A stretch of DNA of 64,000 nucleotides from JAKSCF01 sp028279945 (GCA_028279945.1 JANQMT010000107.1:40425-104424); one strand, 5' to 3'; shown: positions 7,715 through 15,824, counted from the stretch's first letter. Notes: generated from the sequence alone by a model not told the origin. Translations and numbers: made by a program.

Positions 7715-10474
7715 CTAACCTATATCTTCATTTTGTTTTTGTGCACAGCACTTTTTGTATTTTTTACCACTTCCACAAGGGCAGGGTTCATTTCTTCCCA
7801 CTGTTTTTTCTTTCTTGATGGGCTGTTGCTTCTGTTCAGGTTGTTTTCGTTCCTGCTGATCGGGTACTGCACGAATTCTTATTTTGTCAGAACGGTCGTC
7901 ATCCCTAAAACTTTCTTTCTGTGCTTCTCCAATTTTCACCACTTGTTTTCTTTCAGTGTCGGTGTTAAGGGTAACATTAAGCATATATTTTACCGTGTCT
8001 TCTTGTATGCTCTTTATCATGGCCTCAAACATATCAAAGCCTTCATTTTGATAAGCTCTTACAGGGTCTTCATGTCCCACGGCACGCAAACCGATTCCTT
8101 GTTTGAGCTGATCCATGGCGTCAATATGATCCATCCATTTTGTATCGACAACTCTAAGAAGAATCACTCTTTCAAGCTCTCTCATTCTTTCCGGTTGGAT
8201 TTCTTCTTCTTTTATTTCATACGCTTTGTCTTCCATTGACATGATGTAATCTTTAAGATCTTGTAACTCCATTTGCTCTAGGTTATCAAACTTCAGTTTG
8301 ATATCGGGAATAAAGGTTTGCAATACTTTATTTAAGCTTTCTAAATCCCATTCTTCCGGATATTTTGCATCCACGGTATACATTGCAATATAGTCGTCCA
8401 CAATGCTTTCGAACATGCCCATGATATGTGACCTTAGATTTTCACCTTCAAGGACTCTGCGTCTCTCATTGTAAATAATTTCTCTTTGCTTGTTCATGAC
8501 ATCGTCATATTTCAGAACGTACTTTCTGATAGAGAAGTTTCTACCCTCTACTCTCTTTTGGGCATTTTCTATGGACTTGGTAAGCATATTGGCTTCTATG
8601 GCTTCATCTTCTTCCATACCCATTTTGGATACAAAGCCTTGAATTTTTTCTCCTCCAAACAGCCTCATCAATTCATCATCTAATGCAATAAAGAATTGAG
8701 ATGAACCGGGGTCACCTTGTCTACCGGATCTTCCTCTAAGCTGGTTATCGATCCTTCGTGCTTCATGTCTTTCTGTACCAATGATGTGAAGTCCGCCTAT
8801 GGATATTACTTTTTCCTGCTCTTCTGCTCTTTCTTGTTTATAATGCTCATGAATCTTTCGATATTCTTCTCTGGCTTCAAGTATTTCTTCATCTTCTGTT
8901 GGTGTATTGCTGGAAGCCATTGAGATAATATCTTCTGTAAAACCTTTTTTTCTCATATCCATTTTGGCTTCAAACTCAGGATTACCTCCCAAAATGATGT
9001 CTGTACCTCTTCCAGCCATATTGGTGGCAATCGTTACAGCACCTAATCGGCCTGCTTCTGCAACAATTTCTGCTTCTTTTTCGTGGTGCTTTGCATTTAA
9101 AACATTATGTTTAACACCTTGTTTTTTAAGAAGTTCACTGATGAGCTCAGATTTTTCTATAGAAATAGTACCCACTAGCACAGGCTGTCCTGTGGCATGC
9201 TTTTCAGCAATTTGTCGAACTATAGAAATGTATTTTCCTCTTTCTGTTCCATATATGGAGTCTGCTAAATCTTGACGTTGTATTGGTTTATTGGTAGGAA
9301 CAACAACAACATCCATGCCATAAATTTCTTTAAATTCGTCTTCTTCAGTTTTTGCAGTACCTGTCATCCCTGCCAGCTTTTGATACATTCTAAAGTAGTT
9401 TTGAAGGGTAATAGTAGCTAAGGTCTTTGACTCATTTCTTACCCTTAACCCTTCTTTTGCCTCTATGGCTTGATGCAGGCCATCGCTGTACCGTCTACCA
9501 AACATTAAACGACCTGTAAATTCATCTACAATCACGATTTGCTCATCTTTTATAACATAGTCAACATCTCGTTTCATAAGATGTTGCGCTTTTAATGCTT
9601 GTAAAATGTGGTGGTTCAGTTCCATATTTTCAGGATCCGCTAAATTTTCTACATTAAATTTCTTTTCAGCCTTTGAAACGCCATCTTCCATTAGGGCAAT
9701 GGATTTGGCCTTTTCATCTATGGTAAAGTCCACTTCATTTTTATAAATTTTTACAAATTGGTTGGCTTGAGCATATAACTGAGTGGATTCTCTTCCTGCA
9801 CCTGAAATGATGAGGGGTGTTCTTGCCTCATCTACAAGGATACTATCCACTTCGTCGATGATAGCAAAATTTAACGGTCTTTGCGCCATCTCCTCTTTGT
9901 AGGTCACCATATTATCTCTTAGGTAGTCGAAACCAAACTCATTGTTGGTTCCGTATGTAATATCACAATTATATGCTGCTTTACGCTGCTGATGAGTCAA
10001 ACCATGTACAATACAGTCTACGGTTAAACCCAAAAAGGTATAGAGTTTTCCCATCCACTCCATGTCACGTTTAGCCAAATAATCATTGACCGTAACGACA
10101 TGAACCCCTTCTCCCGCTAAAGCATTCAAATAGACAGGCAAGGTTGCTACAAGGGTTTTTCCTTCACCTGTTTTCATTTCTGCAATCCGTCCTTGATGAA
10201 GAACAATTCCGCCTAAAAGCTGAACTGTAAAATGCTTCATTCCTAATGTACGAACTGCACCTTCTCTTGCTACTGCAAAAGCTTCCTCTAATATATCGTC
10301 TAATGTTTCGCCTTCCGATAGTCGCTTTCTAAATTCTATGGTCTTATCTTTTAATGCTTCATCACTGAGTTTTTGAATATCCGGTTCTAACGCTTCTATT
10401 CTATTAACTCTCTTTGAAAGTTTCTTAATCTCTTTTTCATTCAGGTCTCCAAATATCTTCTCCAAAAGACCCAT
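7715..10474 (-). CDS. secA: Preprotein translocase ATPase SecA
   Basis: SecA is the peripheral membrane ATPase that drives precursor proteins through SecYEG. The 919-residue product shows the Q-motif region, Walker A in EMKTGEGKTLVATLP near residue 100, DEVDSILVDEARTPLIISG near residue 210, and the second motor motif NMAGRGTDIILGGNPE. It ends in the zinc-binding SEC-C motif CPCGSGKKYKKCC, which binds SecB or ribosomes in characterised homologues. AAGGAG precedes the ATG by ten bases. The gene has its own short upstream region and is followed by prfB. It is full length with no visible defects. Confidence 0.98.
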   Translation of the reverse strand: MGLLEKIFGDLNEKEIKKLSKRVNRIEALEPDIQKLSDEALKDKTIEFRKRLSEGETLDDILEEAFAVAREGAVRTLGMKHFTVQLLGGIVLHQGRIAEMKTGEGKTLVATLPVYLNALAGEGVHVVTVNDYLAKRDMEWMGKLYTFLGLTVDCIVHGLTHQQRKAAYNCDITYGTNNEFGFDYLRDNMVTYKEEMAQRPLNFAIIDEVDSILVDEARTPLIISGAGRESTQLYAQANQFVKIYKNEVDFTIDEKAKSIALMEDGVSKAEKKFNVENLADPENMELNHHILQALKAQHLMKRDVDYVIKDEQIVIVDEFTGRLMFGRRYSDGLHQAIEAKEGLRVRNESKTLATITLQNYFRMYQKLAGMTGTAKTEEDEFKEIYGMDVVVVPTNKPIQRQDLADSIYGTERGKYISIVRQIAEKHATGQPVLVGTISIEKSELISELLKKQGVKHNVLNAKHHEKEAEIVAEAGRLGAVTIATNMAGRGTDIILGGNPEFEAKMDMRKKGFTEDIISMASSNTPTEDEEILEAREEYRKIHEHYKQERAEEQEKVISIGGLHIIGTERHEARRIDNQLRGRSGRQGDPGSSQFFIALDDELMRLFGGEKIQGFVSKMGMEEDEAIEANMLTKSIENAQKRVEGRNFSIRKYVLKYDDVMNKQREIIYNERRRVLEGENLRSHIMGMFESIVDDYIAMYTVDAKYPEEWDLESLNKVLQTFIPDIKLKFDNLEQMELQDLKDYIMSMEDKAYEIKEEEIQPERMRELERVILLRVVDTKWMDHIDAMDQLKQGIGLRAVGHEDPVRAYQNEGFDMFEAMIKSIQEDTVKYMLNVTLNTDTERKQVVKIGEAQKESFRDDDRSDKIRIRAVPDQQERKQPEQKQQPIKKEKTVGRNEPCPCGSGKKYKKCCAQKQNEDIG

Positions 10475-10554
10475 ATTAACCCATCTCCTTCAAATCATGT
10501 ATTTTTTTGGTTTCTGTTCATCATTTTATATTTTAACATATATTTCATATAAAT

Positions 10555-10576
10555 AAAGGGCATTTGCATGCCCTTT
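10555..10576. terminator. Hairpin terminator between the 36-codon ORF and secA
   Basis: AAAGGGCAT-TTGC-ATGCCCTTT forms a perfect 9-bp stem with a 4-nt loop. On the reverse strand it starts 13 nt after the stop of the small ORF and is followed by ATTTATAT, a moderate U-tract. It would separate the upstream aspartokinase/small-ORF transcript from secA. Confidence 0.65.
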
Positions 10577-10588
10577 ATATTTTGAAAA

Positions 10589-10699
10589 TTATTGCCAAAA
10601 ATTGAGTCCACACCTAGTTAAAACTTGCTGAAGAATAATTGCAAGAGCTAATCCATAAGTCCATTTTAAAATTTTCTTTTGTTTTTCACTTAATTTCAT
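10589..10699 (-). CDS. Small membrane-peptide ORF, 36 residues, unrecognised
   Basis: The ORF begins ATG at 10699 and ends TAA at 10589. It reads MKLSEKQKKILKWTYGLALA, then a hydrophobic continuation, ending TRCGLNFWQ. A lysine-rich N-terminus is followed by one predicted membrane helix (about residues 13-27) and a short tail with a single cysteine at residue 30. GGGGG lies five bases upstream of the ATG, the same type of ribosome site as used by the neighbouring aspartokinase. A hairpin terminator follows 13 nt after the stop. These flanking signals argue that it is real. The C-x-x-x-F/W tail recalls cyclic-peptide autoinducers, but no agrB-like gene is near and no acidic C-terminal tail is present. 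Function unknown. Confidence 0.55.
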   Translation of the reverse strand: MKLSEKQKKILKWTYGLALAIILQQVLTRCGLNFWQ

Positions 10700-10762
10700 A
10701 AAATCCCCCGTAGGTAGTAGTAGCTTAGAAATACCACCACATATTCTTAATTCTTATTTTTA

Positions 10763-12085
10763 TCAACTGGGATTGACAAACGCATTATATATTGCTTTTA
10801 TAGCTTTCTCAAAATCGTTGTTTTCTACACCGGTTATGATATTTATTTCACTTGAGCCTTGGTCAATCATCCGAATATTAACACCCGCTTCAGATAATGC
10901 TGTGAAAAGTTTAGCGGCAACGCCGCGTCTTCTGGACATACCATATCCAACGGTTGCCACAAGGGCCATCTCTGAATATATATCTATAGAGTCAGGATGA
11001 AGTTTTTTTCTTATTTCATCTAAAATGTCTTCTAATACATTTTCCACTGTATTGTTTGAAATAACCACTGAAACCGTATCAATACCGGAAGGGACATGCT
11101 CAATAGAAATATTATAGTCCTCCAGGATTGACAGTATCCTTTTTATAAAGCCTACTTCTGAGTTCATGTTATTTTTGTAAATTGCAATAACCGTAAATCC
11201 TTTCTTTCCGGCGATTCCTGTTATGACATGTTCATCTAACCGATTTTTTGCGTCCGATACGATAATCGTTCCCGGATGGTCCGGTTCATTGGTATTCTTA
11301 ATCGTTATCGGTATATTGGCTTGACGAACCGGAAAAACAGAATCTTCATGCAGCACAGAAGCTCCCATGTAAGAAAGCTCTCTGAGTTCTTTATACGTGA
11401 CGGATTTTATGGGCAGAGGATCCTGTACAATGCTGGGATCGGCCATTAAAAATCCTGAAACATCTGTCCAGTTTTCATAAATGTCTGCTTTTAGAGCTTT
11501 TGCTACAAGAGAACCTGTAACATCTGATCCGCCTCGAGAAAAAGTCTTGATTTTTCCATTAGGCTGAGAACCATAAAAGCCAGGGATTACTGCATTTTCA
11601 TAGTTTGCAAGGGTGTTTTTTATGGCCTCATCGGTCTCTTCTTCTAAAAGACGTCCTCTCTTATCAAAGAAAATGATATCTTTTGCATCAACAAAGTCAT
11701 ATCCGAGATATTCAGCTAACAAGAGACCATTGAGATATTCGCCTCTACTGGCTATGTAATCGGCAGATGCACCATTTGCCATGTTTTGTTTGATTTCATC
11801 GAAGTAAGGCTGCAATTCAATTTTTAGCTTCAAGTTATAAACAATGGATATATATCGATCACAAATAACTTGAAATACTTGATCAAAAGGAACATTATGT
11901 TCCATATGGGTTTTGCATAGGTACAACAAATCTGTTACTTTATTATCTTCGGCGAACCTTTTGCCTGGTGCCGAAGGAACAACAAACCTTCTCTCCGGAT
12001 TGCTTTCTACAATACTTTTTACTTTTTCCAGCTGAAAAGCATCTGCTAAAGATGATCCTCCAAATTTTGAAACAACTAAGTTCAT
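10763..12085 (-). CDS. Aspartokinase, monofunctional with C-terminal ACT domains
   Basis: Aspartate kinase phosphorylates L-aspartate, the entry step to lysine, threonine, methionine and diaminopimelate. The 440-residue protein starts with the family signature VVSKFGGSSLADAFQ. It continues with the ASRGEYLNGLLLAEYLG region near residue 130 and a substrate-binding segment GFYGSQPNGKIKTFSRGGSD near residue 185. Two ACT regulatory domains follow residue 300 (FTVIAIYKNNMNSEVGFIKR and ALVATVGYGMSRRRGVAAK). A GGGGG ribosome site lies ten bases upstream. No lysine riboswitch is seen upstream, so control may be allosteric. It may form a transcript with the small ORF 63 bp downstream. Confidence 0.93.
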   Translation of the reverse strand: MNLVVSKFGGSSLADAFQLEKVKSIVESNPERRFVVPSAPGKRFAEDNKVTDLLYLCKTHMEHNVPFDQVFQVICDRYISIVYNLKLKIELQPYFDEIKQNMANGASADYIASRGEYLNGLLLAEYLGYDFVDAKDIIFFDKRGRLLEEETDEAIKNTLANYENAVIPGFYGSQPNGKIKTFSRGGSDVTGSLVAKALKADIYENWTDVSGFLMADPSIVQDPLPIKSVTYKELRELSYMGASVLHEDSVFPVRQANIPITIKNTNEPDHPGTIIVSDAKNRLDEHVITGIAGKKGFTVIAIYKNNMNSEVGFIKRILSILEDYNISIEHVPSGIDTVSVVISNNTVENVLEDILDEIRKKLHPDSIDIYSEMALVATVGYGMSRRRGVAAKLFTALSEAGVNIRMIDQGSSEINIITGVENNDFEKAIKAIYNAFVNPS

Positions 12086-12163
12086 TTTGAAACCCCCATT
12101 ATATACAATTATTAAATAGAATTTTTCAGTTTAAATACTATATTTTTATTATTATGCTTTTAT

Positions 12164-12229
12164 CCAGATTATTTACGATAAATTCCAAAAATCTACTGCG
12201 TTTTTTGGTAGTTTCCGTAAATAATCTGG
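12164..12229. repeat. 66-nt perfect-armed inverted repeat between divergent genes
   Basis: CCAGATTATTTACG (12164-12177) is matched by its exact reverse complement at 12216-12229. A second nested inverted repeat, CCAAAAA (12185-12191) and TTTTTTGG (12201-12208), lies inside. Read toward the aspartokinase it would fold in its 5' region about 80 nt before the ATG, with no T-run after it. It may be a repetitive element or a regulatory hairpin. The rest of this 319-bp divergent region holds only the promoter and operator of the regulator. Confidence 0.6.
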
Positions 12230-12355
12230 GTTCAATTCATATATTAAATTACATCGAGACTATTTTATCATAAAAGGTGATTTTGTAAATAGCTGCTGTC
12301 CCACATTATTATCATTTGGAACCATGTTATTTTAAAGTATGCTAAATTTTATCAC

Positions 12356-12384
12356 TTCACAGGATTGTATCATTATGATACAAT
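12356..12384 (+). promoter_or_regulatory. Housekeeping-type promoter of the sigma-54 regulator gene
   Basis: TTCACA (12356-12361), a 17-bp spacer and TACAAT (12379-12384) each differ from the consensus by one base. The operator at 12365-12383 covers the spacer and nearly all of the -10 element. A regulator bound there should block its own transcription. The arrangement is seen in the sequence; repression is inferred. Confidence 0.7.
12365..12383. promoter_or_regulatory. Operator O1, 19-bp palindrome
   Basis: TTGTATCATTATGATACAA is a perfect palindrome around a central T, with one more matching base on each side. Two variants of the same 19-mer occur downstream of the regulator gene. It overlaps the regulator's own promoter. 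Confidence 0.75.
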
Positions 12385-12413
12385 GTATTTAATTATAACA
12401 AGGAGTGATACGG

Positions 12414-14390
12414 ATGAAGTTTAAAGATCCTTCTTTGCAGAATAATCTCATACACGAAATTTGGGATAAATTTATATTAGGTGCAGCCATTGAAGTCGAG
12501 CAATTACATCCTATGGTTTTGGAGTCATGGAAAAGAAGCAAAGCCTATGGTATTGATCCTCATAGTCGAATCCCTACTTTACATGTGTCCGGAAACCAAA
12601 TAGCTGCTCGGCAGCAAGACAATCGGTCATTGCTGGATATTGCAAAGCCTTTTATGAACAGTATTTACAGCATTGTTGGCAATAATGATTTTATTATTCG
12701 TTTGACAGACAAAGATGGATATGTTTTGGATCACATCGGTGAAAAAGGATTCATCGCCAGATTTGGTAAAACCTATTTGCAAAATGGCTATAATTTAAAG
12801 GAAGCCCATGCAGGAACTAATGCGGTAGGGCTTTCATTGCTGTTAAAAAAGCCTATTCAGATCATGGGAAGTGAGCATTATATGGAAAAGTTTCATGGGC
12901 TCACAACCTCAGCTTGTCCAATAAAAGATAAATTCAACCAAATCATTGGTATCCTAAGTATAACCGGAAACTATTCTATGGTTCATCCTCATACTTTAGG
13001 CATGGTAACAGCTGCTGCAGAAGCCATTCAACGAGAATTGCGCTTAAGAGAGATTAACCTAGACCTGAATTCAATGAACAAGCAGTTTTACGACATTATG
13101 GAAACAATCTCAGAAGGGATTGTTGCTGTAGATGCTAAAGGTAATATCTTAAATGCAAATAAACAAGCCCGTAATCTTCTTGATATCAAACGCAAAAAAA
13201 TAGAGGGTACCAATATCAACAAATATATAACAAATGAAAAAAACTTTGTAAGAATTTTTATTCTGAATGACACTGTTTTTGAAGAAGAATGGGAATTGGT
13301 GACCCAAAAAGGCCAAAAGAAAAAATTTATTATTGATGTCAACTATTTTAAAACAGGTAGAATACCTAAAATGATTGTACTTATTATTAACCAAGCTAAG
13401 GTTATTCACAGCATGATTAATAAAATAGTAGGTGCCAATGCCATCTTTACCTTTGAAGATATTGTAGGAAAATCTGAAAAACTTAAACCCGCATTACATT
13501 TGGCTAAAATCTCCTCAAATATTGACCTAACCATTTTGCTTCATGGAGAAAGCGGTACAGGAAAAGAAATGTTTGCTCAATCCATTCACAATAACAGCGC
13601 CAGAAGTTCTAAACCCTTCGTATTCCTTAATTGCGGCGCTATTCCAAGAGAACTGGTGGCCAGTGAACTGTTTGGATATGAAGAAGGGGCTTTTACCGGG
13701 GCACGTTTAGGTGGGCATCCGGGTAAATTTGAATTAGCAGATGGCGGCACTCTTTTTTTAGATGAAATAGGCGATATGCCATTGGATGCGCAAGTCAGCC
13801 TCCTAAGAGTATTGGAAACCAAAAACATTGTTCGTGTAGGAGGAAAAGAAGTCATTCCGGTAGATGTACGTGTCATCGCTGCAACCAATAAGGACTTGCA
13901 GCAGGAGGTGGCTTTAGGAAAGTTCAGAGAGGATCTTTATTATCGATTAAATGTTTTTCCTATTGATATCCCGCCATTAAGAGAAAGAAAAGAAGACCTT
14001 CGCCTCTTTATCGATTATTTTGTTACCAAATATGCCGAAAGGATTTCAAAAAACATTGTTGGTATTGAAGATGAATTTTATAGAATTTTGCAGCAACATG
14101 ATTGGCCGGGTAATGTCAGGGAACTTCAAAACACATTACAAATGGCTGTAAATATATCTAAAGACCATAGCAATCTATCTCTAAATCATTTACCGAAACA
14201 CTTTCTAGCCAGCGTTAATTACGAGCAGGAGCTTGTTGAAGAGCTTCCTTCCCTTGAAGAAATAGAGAAAAAAGCGATCGTCAGCACACTGGAAAAGTGT
14301 CAATTTAATCTTTCTAAAACAGCAGATATTTTAAAAATTGGTCGAAGTACGCTTTATCGTAAAATGGAAAAATACGAAATTGAAGGGTAA
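12414..14390 (+). CDS. Sigma-54-dependent enhancer-binding regulator, AcoR/DhaR-like
   Basis: A 658-residue activator with four parts. An N-terminal GAF-like sensor of the AcoR/DhaR type spans about residues 1-210 (HPMVLESWKRSKAYGID, NEAHAGTNAVG-type region). A PAS domain spans about 215-330 (IMETISEGIVAVDAKGNILN). The AAA+ domain spans about 347-580, with Walker A GESGTGKEM near 377 and the sigma-54 contact loop GAFTGA near 424. A Fis-type helix-turn-helix ends the protein (NLSKTADILKIGRSTLYRK). ATG 12414 is preferred over an in-frame GTG at 12405, because AAGGAG at 12400-12405 would overlap the latter. Its likely target is the antiporter operon just downstream. The inducing signal is unknown. 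Confidence 0.92.
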   Translation: MKFKDPSLQNNLIHEIWDKFILGAAIEVEQLHPMVLESWKRSKAYGIDPHSRIPTLHVSGNQIAARQQDNRSLLDIAKPFMNSIYSIVGNNDFIIRLTDKDGYVLDHIGEKGFIARFGKTYLQNGYNLKEAHAGTNAVGLSLLLKKPIQIMGSEHYMEKFHGLTTSACPIKDKFNQIIGILSITGNYSMVHPHTLGMVTAAAEAIQRELRLREINLDLNSMNKQFYDIMETISEGIVAVDAKGNILNANKQARNLLDIKRKKIEGTNINKYITNEKNFVRIFILNDTVFEEEWELVTQKGQKKKFIIDVNYFKTGRIPKMIVLIINQAKVIHSMINKIVGANAIFTFEDIVGKSEKLKPALHLAKISSNIDLTILLHGESGTGKEMFAQSIHNNSARSSKPFVFLNCGAIPRELVASELFGYEEGAFTGARLGGHPGKFELADGGTLFLDEIGDMPLDAQVSLLRVLETKNIVRVGGKEVIPVDVRVIAATNKDLQQEVALGKFREDLYYRLNVFPIDIPPLRERKEDLRLFIDYFVTKYAERISKNIVGIEDEFYRILQQHDWPGNVRELQNTLQMAVNISKDHSNLSLNHLPKHFLASVNYEQELVEELPSLEEIEKKAIVSTLEKCQFNLSKTADILKIGRSTLYRKMEKYEIEG

Positions 14391-14408
14391 GGTTTGCCCC
14401 TTTTTTAT

Positions 14409-14427
14409 TTGTATTAAAACGATACAA
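14409..14427. promoter_or_regulatory. Operator O2 (upstream activating sequence)
   Basis: TTGTATTAAAACGATACAA matches O1 at both ends, with arms TTGTAT and GATACAA in the same 19-bp frame. It lies 169 bp upstream of the -24/-12 promoter, inside the usual distance range for sigma-54 enhancers. Confidence 0.7.
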
Positions 14428-14449
14428 AAGTTTGATTATATTTTAACTA

Positions 14450-14468
14450 TTGTATCATTTTGAATCAA
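14450..14468. promoter_or_regulatory. Operator O3 (upstream activating sequence)
   Basis: TTGTATCATTTTGAATCAA keeps the left half of O1 intact and six of nine positions of the right half. Its start is 41 bp from that of O2, about four helical turns, so two bound dimers would face the same side of the DNA. It ends 127 bp before the -24/-12 promoter. Confidence 0.65.
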
Positions 14469-14470
14469 CT

Positions 14471-14497
14471 AACGACTTTTATAAGTCGTTTTTCTTT
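14471..14497 (+). terminator. Terminator of the sigma-54 regulator gene
   Basis: AACGACTT-TTAT-AAGTCGTT is a perfect 8-bp stem followed by TTTCTTT. It lies just after O3, so the two enhancer sites fall between the regulator's stop codon and its terminator. Confidence 0.85.
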
Positions 14498-14595
14498 ATT
14501 TGTAATGATTTTTTTTATTTTTAAAGTAATATTCTAAATAATTAATGTTGAATTTTCAATAGTTTCAGCATCACATCATTTCTTATTACTTGCAT

Positions 14596-14611
14596 TGGCA
14601 TATATATTGCA
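14596..14611 (+). promoter_or_regulatory. Sigma-54 (-24/-12) promoter of the antiporter operon
   Basis: TGGCATATATATTGCA fits TGGCAC-N5-TTGCA, with the GG and GC pairs in the exact -24/-12 spacing. Only one base of the TGGCAC element differs. It sits 34 bp before the first gene of the antiporter operon and downstream of O2 and O3. With the GAFTGA regulator encoded next door, this strongly suggests sigma-54 control of the operon. Confidence 0.85.
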
Positions 14612-14645
14612 ATTAATAAAAGTTTAGTAGGAGGTGGATAAATAG

Positions 14646-14795
14646 ATGTTTTTAATTTGGATAGCTCTATTGTTTTTATGGATAATCTTTATTGGAAAAC
14701 TGACTTTAGACACACTCATCATTGGTGCTTTAGCCAGCATAATCCTTATTATGTTGAATACAAAATTAAAACTATTTCCCTTTAAACATAGATAG
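14646..14795 (+). CDS. Short MnhE-like N-terminal membrane protein, 49 residues
   Basis: ATG at 14646 follows AGGAGGTGG closely and the frame ends TAG at 14795. The product has two hydrophobic helices (FLIWIALLFLWIIFIG and LIIGALASIILIML). It ends in the basic tail KLKLFPFKHR. The LFLW...LTLDTLIIGALAS pattern resembles the first two helices of MnhE/MrpE proteins (typically a W-x-x-L-S...S-x-x-T-F-L-I-G pattern). A complete MnhE gene follows 14 bp downstream, so this looks like a partial duplicate or a split subunit kept as the first gene of the operon. Confidence 0.7.
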   Translation: MFLIWIALLFLWIIFIGKLTLDTLIIGALASIILIMLNTKLKLFPFKHR

Positions 14796-14809
14796 AAGAA
14801 GGTGATTAA

Positions 14810-15289
14810 ATGATTGTAATTTTTCTTCTTTTTATTTTGTGTATAATTCTCATAGAAAAAAGTACCATAGCCGCATTAATGGTTTGCGCTTTAATTATTA
14901 TATTACTTATATATCAAAATAAAACCGTTATCCCTCAGCTTTCCGTTAAAGAAAGTTTTTTAATGGGAAAATATATACTGGAGTATGTTTTGATATTATG
15001 TATCAATATTGTTGCATCCAATATTCATGTAGCGAAGATTGTATTATCTCCAAGGGTTAATATTCACCCTAAAATGGTTGCTTTTAAGACACAATTAAAA
15101 TGGGATATTAGTAAAGCTGTACTCGCTAATTCTATTACCTTAACCCCAGGCACATTAACAGTTGAGGTTTTTGAAGATACTTTAATGATTCATTGCTTGG
15201 ATGAAAAATTCATAGATGGATTAGGAGAATTAAGCTTTGATAAGATTTTGCTGAAGATTGAGGGTGTTTATCATGGTTCAAATGGTTGA
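14810..15289 (+). CDS. mnhE: Mrp/Mbh-type cation antiporter subunit E
   Basis: A 159-residue MnhE/MrpE (MbhA-like) membrane subunit. Two N-terminal transmembrane helices precede the conserved cytoplasmic part, including VASNIHVAKIVLSPR and the ANSITLTPGTLTVEV motif that marks the family. AGAAGGTG lies upstream of the ATG. The subunit helps assemble the small-subunit half of the antiporter. Length is normal even though a separate 49-residue E-like fragment precedes it. It overlaps mnhF by 17 nt. Confidence 0.92.
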   Translation: MIVIFLLFILCIILIEKSTIAALMVCALIIILLIYQNKTVIPQLSVKESFLMGKYILEYVLILCINIVASNIHVAKIVLSPRVNIHPKMVAFKTQLKWDISKAVLANSITLTPGTLTVEVFEDTLMIHCLDEKFIDGLGELSFDKILLKIEGVYHGSNG

Positions 15290-15536
15290 ATTAGCAATTA
15301 TATTTTTAGCGTGCACGGTCTTGTTATGTATGATCCGCGCTATCAAAGGCCCCAATACAGCGGATAGAATAATTGCTATTAATGTAGTAAGCACCAAAAT
15401 CATTGTGCTTATTTCTTTTGTTTCTTTTTTACTGGAGGAAACTTATTTTATAGATGTTGCATTAACCTATGCGTTAATCAGTTTTATAACATCTATTGTT
15501 GTTGCGCAGACTATGAGCTCAGGAGGTCCTTCATAA
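15273..15536 (+). CDS. mnhF: Mrp/Mbh-type antiporter subunit F
   Basis: An 87-residue three-helix MnhF/MrpF subunit, MbhB-like. The family motif IRAIKGPNTADRIIAINVVSTK is clear. ATG 15273 with GAGGG eight bases upstream is chosen over an in-frame TTG at 15258, which would overlap the ribosome site. It overlaps the mnhE end and its TAA abuts the mnhG ATG, so translation is likely coupled along EFG. Confidence 0.93.
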   Translation: MVQMVELAIIFLACTVLLCMIRAIKGPNTADRIIAINVVSTKIIVLISFVSFLLEETYFIDVALTYALISFITSIVVAQTMSSGGPS

Positions 15537-15824
15537 ATGAAAGTATTCTTTTTTACAATACTGCTTTTTTCCGGATTATTTTTCTTTCTTGTAGGAACCA
15601 TAGGAATCCTAAGATTACCGGATGTACTTACAAGGGCTCATAGTGCAGCTAAATGCGATACACTTGGCGCTATATTATCTCTATCATCACTGATTATATT
15701 AAGAGGTTTTGATATTGTAACGATAAAAATTTTAACCATTATTTTATTTATATGGATTACCAGCCCAACAGCCACTCATTTGATTTCAGAAGCTTATGTT
15801 AAGAAGAACGAGATCAGAGAGTAG
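15537..15824 (+). CDS. mnhG: Mrp/Mbh-type antiporter subunit G
   Basis: A 95-residue MnhG/MrpG subunit, MbhC-like, with three membrane helices. The family core GTIGILRLPDVLTRAHSAAKCDTLGA and the SPTATHLISEA end are diagnostic. AGGAGG lies ten bases upstream inside the end of mnhF. After this gene the operon is interrupted by an AT-rich palindromic repeat but continues in the same direction. Confidence 0.94.
   Translation: MKVFFFTILLFSGLFFFLVGTIGILRLPDVLTRAHSAAKCDTLGAILSLSSLIILRGFDIVTIKILTIILFIWITSPTATHLISEAYVKKNEIRE

Noticed and set aside
10589..10699. Calling the 36-codon ORF an AgrD-type autoinducer precursor.
   Set aside because: No AgrB-like protease is nearby, and the acidic C-terminal part of AgrD is missing.
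12164..12229. Intrinsic terminator between the divergent genes.
   Set aside because: There is no T-run on either strand and divergent genes need none here.
12086..12404. Lysine riboswitch upstream of aspartokinase.
   Set aside because: None of its conserved blocks can be seen; only an inverted repeat, and the promoter and operator of the divergent gene.
12405..12413. GTG start three codons before the chosen ATG of the sigma-54 regulator.
   Set aside because: It overlaps the AAGGAG ribosome site, which is correctly spaced for the ATG at 12414.
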